Of a stretch of 64,000 nucleotides of DNA, positions 10,432 to 23,319 are shown in pieces. The stretch spans positions 62,001 to 126,000 of the forward strand of contig NJPS01000059.1 of the NCBI GenBank assembly GCA_002946415.1. Reading direction: 5' to 3'. A model generated the notes under the pieces. That model did not search any database. It worked only from the letters and a program-made list of their open reading frames with translations, and was not told the DNA's origin. The stretch comes from Rutstroemia sp. NJR-2017a BVV2 (Eukaryota > Ascomycota > Leotiomycetes > Helotiales > Rutstroemiaceae). The position numbers were made by a program, and so were the translations under genes. The stretch's first letter is position 1. Every line of letters starts with the position of its first letter.

Positions 10432-10904
10432 GAAAGTGTCACTCGGCTAGACCTCAGGCAGGGACCTTAGCCAATATATCCTCTTCAGTTCTACAGCCAG
10501 CCACGTTCCTTCGGACCTAATCCAGCCAGCCGCGTCCCTTTGATCTCGATTCAGCTAGCCACAGATCGCGTTCAGCCAGCCATGTTTGGATCTAGACTCT
10601 TCCAAGCATTGGGGCCGATCGCGGGTCGGCGCGAAGCCTGATGTCGCTACCATTGCAAGAGATTGGATCCGTTTATCGGACAACAAGGCTAGCCCCTCGC
10701 CGGAATATAAATGTTTGGAACCCAAAGAGCGTAGATGACGGAGCCGTGGAACTGCAAAGCAACCCAAATGTCCGCTCAGACATCTCTAACCTCGTTATCG
10801 GGATTACTTTCCACTACATTTCTGAAGGAATGATCTTTATCTGCCACTACCAACAACAGACGGCAGTTTTGCGAAACCAAGAAGCGCACAATTAGTTGTA
10901 CAGG
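10432..10904. other. Upstream region of protease gene with CAGCCAGCC repeats
   Basis: Contains irregularly repeated C/TCAGCC/TAGCC units around 10,495-10,585. A frame at 10641-10895 has no recognisable product. Promoter of the gene at 10905 presumably lies here; no clear elements are visible. Confidence 0.4.
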
Positions 10905-12600
10905 ATGGACAACGCTGACGAGGACGAAAGAGAAAGTGTATCGTAAACTCTACTCGGCTAATGCTCATTTTTCGCAGGTTTTTGCTCCTCTCCCAACTGG
11001 TTGCGAGATTCCGGCAGTACCTGGGCTGGCCATCGATTTCAATCAGATCGTTGTGCCTGCGGCCACAGCAAAGGTCGAAATTACCGTGCCGCCGCCCAAC
11101 AAGGCTACTATATCGCCATTCAATGTAGACAATCTCGCGTCCTTCGTGACATGGGAGGATTTCAAGAACCGAGTTTATAACAACTGCAATGCCGCCGCCT
11201 GGGCGAATACCAGACGGATCGTGACGTCGAAGCTCGCCACGGACGAAGTTTATCCTTCAATGGAGCAGGTCGTGGAGTTCTATAAGACACAGAACCCCGG
11301 GTTCGTCGGGGGCGACATCAAGCCTTACGGCCAAGATGACGGCATGAATATCCAGAGGGGTCTCGAATATCTGGTGCAGATGGGAGGCCCGGACGGAAAG
11401 CGGGCACTAGCTTTCGCGCGGGTCGATGCAACAAACCTGGAAGCCGTGAAGATGGCCATTGCGATCTTTGGCTCTATCTGGGTGGGCCTGAGGGTCTACA
11501 GCCAAACGCAGCTGGAGTTTTACAACGGCGAAGCTTGGAAGCAGCCTCGTCAGCCGCCGCAGAAGAAACCGAGTGGTCATGCGGTAGTGGTAGGGGCCTA
11601 CGATACGCACTACCGTGCGATCACCTGGGGACAAGTAGCCGCTCTCACTACAGACTATTGGGCAGGCTGCTACAACAATGACCCGAAAAATCCGAATGTA
11701 TTTGATGCTTATGTGGTAATCTGGGCCGAGCATGTCGGAACTCGGCGCTTCATGCAGGGAGTTAGTCTTAAGCAGCTTGCCGCCAAGTTCCTCGCCATCA
11801 CCGGCAAGAAGCTGGATCTGCCTGCATCACAGTACAATACCTTGTACAGATGTTCGCCCTCCGCCAACCACCCGGCGAATTTGACCATCCAAGCTATCCG
11901 GGCCGAAAAAAGCTACGCCATTGCTAGCGCATTAGTTACCACCGGCCTCCTCAAAACCGAGAACGACGTCCTGGTTACCGAGTCCACCGATTTGTACCTA
12001 ATCAAGAGAGAGGGTACTGCTTCAAACATGATTGAAGTCCATCGCGCTCGCAGTCCCAGCTACGACAAAGTCACTACGTTCGTGTCAGGATTCAGTACCA
12101 TGGATAGCAAAAGCGGGATCTGGACGATTGACAATGGCGATCTCTACTTTATCAAAACGGAGGATACGAGCTCGGGGAATATTGAAGTGTGGTGGGCCAC
12201 GCAGCAAAGCAAATTCACCAAATTCGAATCATACAAGACCGGAATGGTGAAGAACGATATTGGGGTGGGCACCTATGCTATCAGCGGTGGGAACCTGTTC
12301 GCCATCTCCGACACCGTCCAGAACAAATCCAAGTTCGTGCAGCTTGAGTGCGTACAGGGTATAGCCAACTACACTGCCGAGTCCCTTAAAACTTACGAGA
12401 CCGCCTTTGTCGTTAACGACATCAAGGGCAAAGGCAACTGGTGCATGGATTCTGTCGGCAACCTCTACCTCGTCAAGACCACTGGCACGGCGTCGGGCCT
12501 GGTCGAACTGCATATCGCCACTGCCGATAGCGGCTATCAGTCGATCGACTATTTTTCGACTGGCTTCATAGCCGATGGTGCCGATTTGTGGATTATTTGA
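10905..12600 (+). CDS. Papain-like cysteine protease fused to four ~60-aa C-terminal repeats
   Basis: Proposed join(10905..10937, 10978..12600), 551 aa: MDNADEDERES, a 40-bp intron (GTATCG...GGCTAAT...TTCGCAG), then VFAPLPTGCEIPAVPG. Starting at a GTG further in is possible if the intron is wrong. Residues ~65-290 look like a C1/papain-type peptidase of the kind common in bacteria: a Cys-bearing segment NNCNAAAWANTRR, GHAVVVGAYDTHY with the candidate catalytic His, and ITWGQ near the usual N-S-W-G position. Residues ~330-551 contain four tandem modules of pattern D-LY-(F/L)IK-TS/G-IEVH-A-SY, separated by a short linker; closely similar repeats occur in actinobacterial secreted proteins. No signal peptide. 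The protease assignment is from motif order only. The stop is 59 bp before an LTR remnant, convergent with the GTPase gene. Confidence 0.65.
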
Positions 12601-12659
12601 GTTCGGGGAGACTGGATTCGTTGGTTCTGGGCGTGGTCTAGATTTTTTCCTTTGGAAAG

Positions 12660-12834
12660 TGTGAAATTGAGAGTATTCCGAAAGTTACCGATTCTCATAA
12701 CTCAATTTAAATTATTTAGCTATTGAAGTATTTAGTTATTTATCTCTATAAAGAATATAAACTCTTTTCTTCTCTGTATATATTAGTTCTTCAGATAGAT
12801 TAATAAAATATATTTCTTAATTGTAAATCTTATA
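12660..12834. mobile_element. Decayed LTR of family 2 between convergent genes
   Basis: Begins TGTGAAAT and ends ATCTTATA, each one or two transitions from the perfect termini of the LTR at 10,223-10,431; it shares the internal block ATTAGTTCTTCAGATAGAT. It is more AT-rich, as after RIP. No matching target duplication remains. Its right part supplies the last codons and the stop of the GTPase gene. Confidence 0.6.
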
Positions 12835-15602
12835 ATTATAAGTTCCGAGTGCTCGAGGTAGATGCCGAAAGTGGCCAGTGCTTTCCGGATAGCCTTTTCC
12901 AGCTCCTCGAGCTTGGCCAGCTTCTCATCGGCCTCCTTTTTGCGGACATCGGCCGCGGCTCTGCTGTCGTTGGCCTTGAGCAGCATCTGGACGGCGGCCG
13001 AGTTCGGCACCTTTCTCGGCTCCATCTTGAACTCATACCGGATGTGCAGGTGCACCCTCCACTCGTGCCCGCACTTGGAGTTGTTGCATCGGTCGCCCTT
13101 ATAGTTGAAGGCGGTGCATTCCGACAGGGCCGGCAGTCCGACCTGCTCATCGGGGACGGCAATATAGCAGTCGTCGTGGCAGACCGTCTTGTAGACGACC
13201 ACCGGCTTCTTCTGGACCACGTCGTACTCGGTCTTGATGCAGTCGGCATGAGAACACACAGTCTTGGGCCTGTCAAATTCGTACTTGACAGGAATGACCT
13301 CAAAGATCAGCTTCCGCGCGTCCCACTCTTTGCCCTCCTTTTCGCACTGCTCGACTTCGGCCTTCCACTTGGCGAGGTTTTCCCTGGTTCCTTCGATCGC
13401 GTCCGCCTGCGCGACCATGGGCTTTATCTTGTCCAGAACCATGGTTCTGGTGCGGTTGAGTGCCAAGGTCTTCTTGACGTCGTGTGTCGGGAGCGACAGC
13501 GTCTTGTTGACCAGGCGACGTGCCTCCTCGGCCGACTTCTCCCAGCTGTCGATATAGGTCTGCTTTTTGGGCATCTCATCTCCCACCTGCTTATACGCAG
13601 CCATGAAACGGAAGCTCTCCGAGTCGAAGAAGAAGAGTCTCTCACGGTCCAGACTGTTGATGCCAGTCTTGTGGTCTTGGAGCAGAGCCTCTAGCGGCTC
13701 TCTCGTATCGCCGAGTTGGTAGTTGGTGCTGCGCGCGTTGGTAAAGCCAAAGACAATTTTCTTGTCCGTGTCCTTGTGTAAGTGTGAGAGGAGCTCGGTG
13801 ATACAGAAGTTAAATGATGCCGTCGTCCGAGAACTTTTGGGCTTCATGAGAAAGAGGATGCAGTTGATCTTGCTGACGGACTCCAGAGTGCGAAGGATGT
13901 CCTTGACGTTGTCGTAGTCCTGCTGAAGTCCGCGAGTGTCTCCGATGCCGGGTGTGTCGATGAGTCGGATGATGGCGCCGTTCATGTTGAGAGCGTAAGT
14001 CACCGTGTTCTGTGTGGCCGAAACGCCGCCCACCGATCGTTTCTCGATGTTGGTCTCCTCACCGACATTGACTGTGATCCGCGTGGTCTTGTAACTGCCT
14101 AGCTCCTTGTCATAGGAGAAGGAACACGGGATGGCGTACCGAAGTGGCCCTGGTGACTGTTGTGCGTCGGTCAAGGTGTCAAACAGCAGATAGTTGATGA
14201 AGGCGTTGATGAAGGTCGACTTGCCCACTCCCGTCTCGCCCAGGATCAGGATATTGTACTCGGGGAAGGGAGCAAGCTTATGGACGAGAGTATGCAACGT
14301 CAATGTGGCCTTGCCTGTGTACCCGAAGAAGTCGACGCCGTGATTGGGACTCTTGCACTTGAACACGCTGTCTGTGTACTTATATTTGCCGCACCCGCAG
14401 TAGAAGTACTCGTTCGTGTATCCTGCCAACACCTGGTCCTTACATACCGGGCAGATCCATTCGTACTCGCCGTTGGATGTGCAGTTGGGTCCTGGACATG
14501 GCACCTTGACTGGGCGTTGCCTATCCAGACCAGGATCGGCATCGTCAATTTGCAGTACCTTGCGCGTGTCGATGCATCGAAGGAGAGACTTATCAACCAG
14601 CGACTACATCTCTACCACCAGATCAGCAATGGCCAGAATACCGCCCTGGTACTGTTCGACGTAGGGATTGTCAAGTTGACGATGACTTACACCCATGTCG
14701 CAATCGACAATGACGACTGCACAGTTTGATGCAACGAGCTCCAAGACCTTGTCGTGGTTATCTTGCCAAGATGGATGCGAGATGCTCTTGACATCCAAGT
14801 AGAAGATGTAGAAGTCAGAGGATGATCGATCCTTGATCATCTCCTGGAGTGCGGCCGCATCGTCAGCGATATACTGAGTCTTGCTGCTGGCAGTGCTGGA
14901 CTTGATGCCATCTGCAAAAGCCACCTTTCTGACATAATTCCCGATGATGGAGAGAGGCTCGCGCTTGCGGCTAAGCTTCTGCCGGTATTCCGTCACAACC
15001 GCCTGAAGTTCGGACTCATCAGAGACTCCACCACGCACGTTGATCAGCTCTTCCTGGACCTTGGACTTCATCTGTATCTCAATGCCCTTGAGCTTCTTGA
15101 CTTGCTTCTCCGCCTCAATTGTATGCTCTTTGGGAACACAAACTGTATGGGCTTTGATGTCGCTGCAGTAGTCATTGAGCTCCTGTTTCGAGCGGTAGAG
15201 CTCGTCGAAGAGGTCTCTGATGCTGTCAAGAATCTTTTCGTCGACAGAGGCCAGGGGTGTCCACTCAACTTCGACCTCCTGCTCGAGCTGCGTAACAGCC
15301 TCCAAAATTGGCATCAGATCATAGGACACACGCAAGCTCATACCGTCATTGGATGTTTCAATAGCTTCGGAGGCCTTGGCCAGGAACTGACGGACACCAT
15401 CGTAAGTGTAAGACTGGGTGGTGGTGCTGCCTAACGCATCGGAACAGATCTTGAAATCGAACGAGTTGGAGAGTTCTTTGACAGCTTGGAGGTCATCTTC
15501 AGCGCTTTTAGAAAACGACTGCAGGATCTGCTTTAGAGCTGTTGCATTTTCGGCTGCCCCAGGGGCCTTGCTTCGGGCAGTGATGATGGTCATAACGCCC
15601 AT
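12783..15602 (-). CDS. Large AIG1-like P-loop GTPase with Cys/His-rich segments (910 aa)
   Basis: Proposed complement(join(12783..14603, 14691..15602)). The 87-bp intron has a GTAAGT donor, a CTGAT branch and a GATGTAG acceptor; it is a multiple of three and contains the only in-frame TAG. Residues ~1-300 are helical and coiled-coil-like; the block around SYDLMPILEAV faintly resembles stonustoxin/thioredoxin-type modules of large fungal and fish proteins (low confidence). About residues 330-385 form a zinc-ribbon-like segment (CPGPNC, CPVC, CGCG, CKSPNH). The G domain follows: P-loop LILGETGVGKSTFINA, G3 IRLIDTPGIGDTRG. A second Cys/His region (CSHADC, CHDDC, NNSKCGHEWRVHLH) and a coiled coil end the protein. 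The last ~16 residues are encoded by LTR sequence. Likely a regulatory or defence-type GTPase; the start ATG (15602) could be upstream, since the frame stays open to 15701. Confidence 0.65.
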
Positions 15603-15803
15603 TAAGCTATTTTCGTACGGTTCGTCACAGTCTGGCGTACAAGGTATATATATGATCACACCCGACAACACCCTGTACACCTCCCCTAGGTATACCAACA
15701 CTTAGTTACTACTCGATTATATTCTTTGCCCGGAATCCTCTGCTTGACTACTTCAATTGTAAATCTATATTGGCCTCTAACCACCTCCACGTGACCGGAA
15801 GAA

Positions 15804-19192
<3,389 letters not shown>

Positions 19193-19729
19193 TCATCCAA
19201 CCCTCCTCCATTCCGTTGCGTTCCCCGTCAACCCACTTACCCTCCTAAACCTCGCCCCCCACACCCCTCCTCTCCCCTCCTCCGCCACCTTCCCACTTAC
19301 GTCTCTCCCACACGCTCCCAACCCCTCCCCCAAATCAACCCCACTACTCACCTGTCTCATACCACCTACCATCACCGGCGGGGTGCGCGCCTTCAGTTCG
19401 CCGTACGACCGCGCTTTGAACACGTCTGCTTCGCCGGAGCGTATACGCAGCGGTTTAGGTGTGAGTTCGCGGAGGGTGGGCGAGCGGAGATACCATTCTG
19501 TATTGTTGGATATAGTGACTGGGGCATGCGCATCGGCGATGTCGTCGGTGGAGTAGGTTGAGGAGGGGATTTGGGGGCGTGGGGTGGGTGGGTTTGCGGC
19601 GAGGGGGTTGGGGAGGTGGTAGTGGTAGTTCGAGGGGTGGTTGTCTTCGCTGTCTTCTTCGTCTGAGGAGTGGGCGAGGGTGGAGGGGTCGGCAGGGAGG
19701 GGCGGTGGGTTGGGGCACCTATAGGTGGG
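19193..19729 (-). pseudogene. Fragment of an unrecognised gene (open frame without start)
   Basis: The minus strand is open from 19729 to a TGA at 19193 (about 178 codons) with protein-like content: an acidic stretch HSSDEEDSED, NTEWYLRSPTLRELTPKPLR and GEADVFKARSYGELKARTPP. The frame is bounded upstream by a TAA inside a CCTATAGG repeat, with a possible TATAG acceptor there, so it is either a 3' exon whose upstream exons are not visible or a gene truncated by repeats. The opposite strand also has a frame (19137-19556), but it reads as low-complexity Pro/Thr/Ser shadow. Product unknown. Confidence 0.4.
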
Positions 19730-19925
19730 TTATAATGACTGATGGGTACCTATTAGGTGGTCACGGGCCCTCTTAGGGTATGTGCCACCTCTAACTGAGT
19801 GGATGGGTAAATTGAGGAGGTGTAATTACCCACCTATAGGAACCTATAGATAGTGTAATTACCTATCTATAGATATCTATAAGTGGGTTGAGTATATGGA
19901 ATTACCTACCTATAGGTACCTATTT
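19715..19925. repeat. Cluster of CCTATAGG-type palindromic short repeats
   Basis: The motif ACCTATAGGTG/ACCTATAGGAACC recurs at least five times (for example 19,717-19,728, 19,830-19,850 and 19,905-19,918), with variants such as CTATCTATAGATATCTATAAGTG. These palindromic cores suggest a decayed miniature element or recombination-generated repeat. Related single motifs are seen near 5,190 and 31,990. Confidence 0.55.
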
Positions 19926-20984
19926 CGCAATCTAATTATCACTCAACTCTTTTTAATCGACTATATTAAATATAGTCAAAACTAGGTTTATAAGATATAA
20001 TATTATACCTCTTGATAAAATAATATACCACGAATATACTATCTGAAAGAGATAGCGATTCTATAATATATTGCTAAATTATTGTTACGACGTACTTATA
20101 TGTGAGCCTGAGGACCTTAGGCTCAGAGGGTAGCTAACCACTTGTTCGGGCGGCTGGAGAGGTAGCTGGTACTGCCTCTCTAGTGAGCACCTGCTGTGTA
20201 TACTCTTCTCATGGCCAGAGTCGAGGAAGACAGCTTGTGCTGGTAGGTTCGAATCCTACAGCTGCCAACCCATCATGCTCAAGATAATAGCGTGGCTAGT
20301 AGGACGATGGATTTGCGAGTGGCGACGGCAACTCCGAAAGCGACTGCGACTCGATCTCGGATTATCCTTAGGGCCTGACAGTTCACGCACGGCTCCGGTC
20401 ATAGTAGCAGATAGGATTGTGCTGGGGAGCGATCACGGGCGGTGATCAGCATAGGAGGAAGGTGGCTGCAGTGAAGCATTCTTGCAAGCCGGCAGCAGCT
20501 CCTCAGGGTTTTCCTACCTCAACACAGCCTCAATTGGACTACCCAGATCTCAGATACGGTAACATTATACACAGTAAAACACAACAAACACACAGCACAC
20601 ACAGTTCTGTGGACCTGGGAGAGCATCACCACTTTCTGCAACTGTAGTCCTGCCTGGCAGATTTTTGAACCCTCATTAAAACGACATCATCAATTTACAG
20701 AGCACACAGAAGGCACTTGGCCCACACCGGGCACACGCAATCATACAATTTGGGGGAGTCAGGGTCTTTGGGGATTTGGAGTCGCGGGAGTATGGAAGGG
20801 GCGATTTGAACGAGAGAGAACGTTGTTGGGAAGGTTTTTCCTTGTGAGGACCAGGGGGGTCGTGGAATCACGGTTGCTGTAGCCAGCGGAGTTGCAACAT
20901 GGCTTCATTGTGGCCGTAGCCCACCAGGTATCTAAGGACCGCAGACACAGGAGGACAGTTGGTCGCCGAGTCAGAGCCTTATAC
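19926..20984. other. Repeat-derived DNA, no gene supported
   Basis: An AT-rich patch (19,930-20,100) then mixed-GC sequence. A tRNA-like T-arm palindrome (GTAGGTTCGAATCCTAC, 20,243-20,259) is present, but no complete cloverleaf could be drawn. Frames at 20417-20647 and 20759-20998 have no recognisable products. It may be the body of the truncated LINE whose 3' end follows. Confidence 0.4.
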
Positions 20985-21215
20985 AAAGTCACAAACAAAG
21001 CACTTCTGTCAACGGATATGTATATATGCGTAGATAGAAGCCAGACCGCTCAGTGGAGGAGGTTGCTGGTCACACGAGTGTGATAAAGTGAGGTGTGTCT
21101 CCTGAGGTAGACGCAGTTCGGCAACTGGTGCCAAAGCTGGGCCATTCCGGCATAGCTGTCCAAACGGATGGCTGGAACCGTGTATGAATAAATCAATCAA
21201 TAACCACTTGTTCGG
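20985..21215 (+). mobile_element. 3'-end relic of a LINE related to the full copy
   Basis: The region matches the 3' end of the LINE at 27,260-27,485: GAAGCCAGACCG, GAGGAGGTTGCTGGTC, GATAAAGTGA, AACTG-CACCAAAGCT, CCGGCATAGC-GTCC, CCGTGTATGA and a terminal AATCAATCAAT tail. The two are clearly diverged, so this is another, 5'-truncated member or subfamily. 5' truncation and a short repeated tail are typical of target-primed reverse transcription. Confidence 0.65.
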
Positions 21216-21444
21216 TGGGGCCGAACCGTTGCGCAAAGATTACACGATATATTAAGACCTTGAAGTTCGTACCCCTGGCACAGGAACAGAGAAGGTACCT
21301 ACGATTATCAGTGCACCTTCGCAAAGAACGGTACTACGGGAATAGGGTACCTAGAGGTGGATAGGTACCAGAGTAATCAATGGTACCCTTAGTAGAACCT
21401 CAGGCAGGAATCACCTGATGTCCCAGCAGTCCCAGCAGTCCCAG

Positions 21445-21458
21445 TACTGCTGGGACCG
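21445..21458 (+). repeat. Left target-site duplication of the LINE (14 bp)
   Basis: TACTGCTGGGACCG occurs here, immediately before the LINE, and again at 27,486-27,499 immediately after its AATCAATCA tail. The left flank lies in a TCCCAGCAG minisatellite (three units at 21,421-21,446). Confidence 0.85.
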
Positions 21459-21589
21459 GAAAAAAAAACACACAAAAAGCGAGAACAAAATTTTTGAAAT
21501 TGAGCAACGAAAACCATATATAGCAGTCCTCCTTTTGGCCAGCTGAGAAGCCTGAGCTTGTGCGTATTGCCTAGTATAACATAGGCATC

Positions 21590-23305
21590 ATGGCGACACC
21601 GTGGCCTCAAGTGACAGTATGGCCCACCGACCTCCGCGAGCATGCTATATATCTCAGCGATTACCTTAGGAAAGCATTTATCTGTATCGACTCTGCCGAA
21701 AACGAGCCAGTGCCAACGCCAGTAGTCAAGACGATGATCGTAGCCACGAGCGTCCTCATCACCAAGCTCCTGAATACCCCGGATATGAGCGTAATTATGG
21801 AAGCCCTTGCAAGCGTCCATAATAATCTCAAAATGACAGCAGATATAGTATACTCCACAGCAGCAAGAATACAGGAAAACACAATCACCTACCAATAGAT
21901 TGCTATACTGAGCTAGGAAACCAATCAATTTGTGAAGGCTACTACTGAAGAGAGAAGAACAATAACCGCGCTTATACAAGAGACGAACGATATCACCAAA
22001 GAGATCAACGATAATACCAAAGTAACAAACAACATTGTAAAGGCTATTCAATCTACACCGTCCTCAAAGGCCTCATATACGTCGGTATTGACTAGCAATA
22101 CCACACCTCTTAGCAAACCAATCATATTATCTACTCAGACTTCATCATTTGTGTAGGTACAATATGAGATTATCGTGAAAATCACAGACCCTGCTACTAT
22201 TGAAAGTCTCCGAGCAAAGAACCCTAGAAACCTACAGAACCATATTGATCGCGTGATTGAGCAGAGTAGAAACGAACATATCGAAAGGATCTATATAGCA
22301 TCAGCTAACCAACTGAAGAGCGGAGACCTCAGTATCAAGATATCAGGCAGAAGCGAGGCGGAGGCATTGAGACAATTCGCAAACGACTGGATAAGCCGGA
22401 TCGGAAGAGGCATATCAATACGGCTCCCTACATATAGGGTACTTGTATACGGGATCAGGACAAGTTCGATGGATATGGAGAAATTCGAAGAGATCAGAGC
22501 GGAGTTACTTCATGACAATAGACCTTTCATACCGAACGCGGATATCAAATATATTGGATAGCTGTCAAGGGCTATGCTTACAAAGGCAGCCTCGACTATT
22601 ATCATCGAGTTCACCAACCCAGAAAACGCAAACAAGATCATTGACGAAGGTCTTATATGGTAAGGCGAAGTGTTCCAGTACGAGAGGTACGACAGACAGT
22701 ACCGACTGAAGCAATGCTACAAGTACCAAAAATACAGCTACATAGGAACCTAGTGCAAAGCGAACACAGTATGTGGCTACTGTGCCGAAAAGCACAACTC
22801 GAAAGATTGCCCTACCAAGACCGATAAGTCCACTACAAGAAAGTGCGCTATCTGTAAAGGAGTATATAAAGTATGGAACAACCGGTGCCCAGTCCGGAAG
22901 ACTGAGCTAAGCAAAGTAAAAGCAGTATATAATACCCATCAACTATATCACTTCGTCCCATCGACGAAAGAGAAACCAATAAGTGAACAGGTCAGTATTA
23001 GCGTAACACCGGCAGAATCGGTAGCAATGATCAATAGAAGCTAAAGGGGCAGGCCGAATACCAACCTTACAGGACCATCATTGACACCATCACTACTGCC
23101 AAACAGACAGAACACTAGGAGCAAGTCCCCTACCAAAGGCAGGGCTCCCAAAAGAACCTATACGGGAGCAATGGCAGGTAATATACAAGATGAGAATGGG
23201 GATACAGTCATGTCCGAGAGCAGCCAAAGACCGCGAAGACCGTATATACCGTCAAGGAGAGCACTAGAGTCAATCATAACGAACTCACTACATAGTTCTC
23301 AATAG
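21590..23305 (+). pseudogene. LINE ORF1, gag-like with zinc knuckle
   Basis: One frame of 572 codons from MATPWPQVTVWPTDLREH to the natural stop at 23303. Premature stops lie at 21896, 21914, 22154, 22559 (all TAG), 22661 (TAA), 22751 (TAG) and 23042 (TAA). An N-terminal helical part is followed by a nucleic-acid-binding region and the CCHC knuckle CGYCAEKHNSKDC around codons 395-407, with a second Cys-rich motif CAICKGVYKVWNNRC. ORF1 proteins of Tad LINEs bind element RNA. The acidic, Ser/Arg-rich tail ends 14 bp before ORF2. Nonfunctional as it stands. Confidence 0.85.
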
Positions 23306-23319
23306 AGCACAGAAGACTT

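Noticed and set aside
12849..13694. 281-codon plus ORF opposite the GTPase gene
   Set aside because: Leu/Val-rich antisense shadow of the GTP-binding protein; no independent features.
14604..14606. In-frame TAG in the GTPase gene as a nonsense/RIP mutation
   Set aside because: A GTAAGT donor at 14,690 and the GATGTAG acceptor give a frame-keeping intron that contains it.
20160..20266. tRNA gene with intron
   Set aside because: The T arm (GTAGGTTCGAATCCTAC) and an acceptor-like GGTAGCT/AGCTGCC pair fit, but no 7-nt anticodon loop with T33 nor a proper D arm could be formed.
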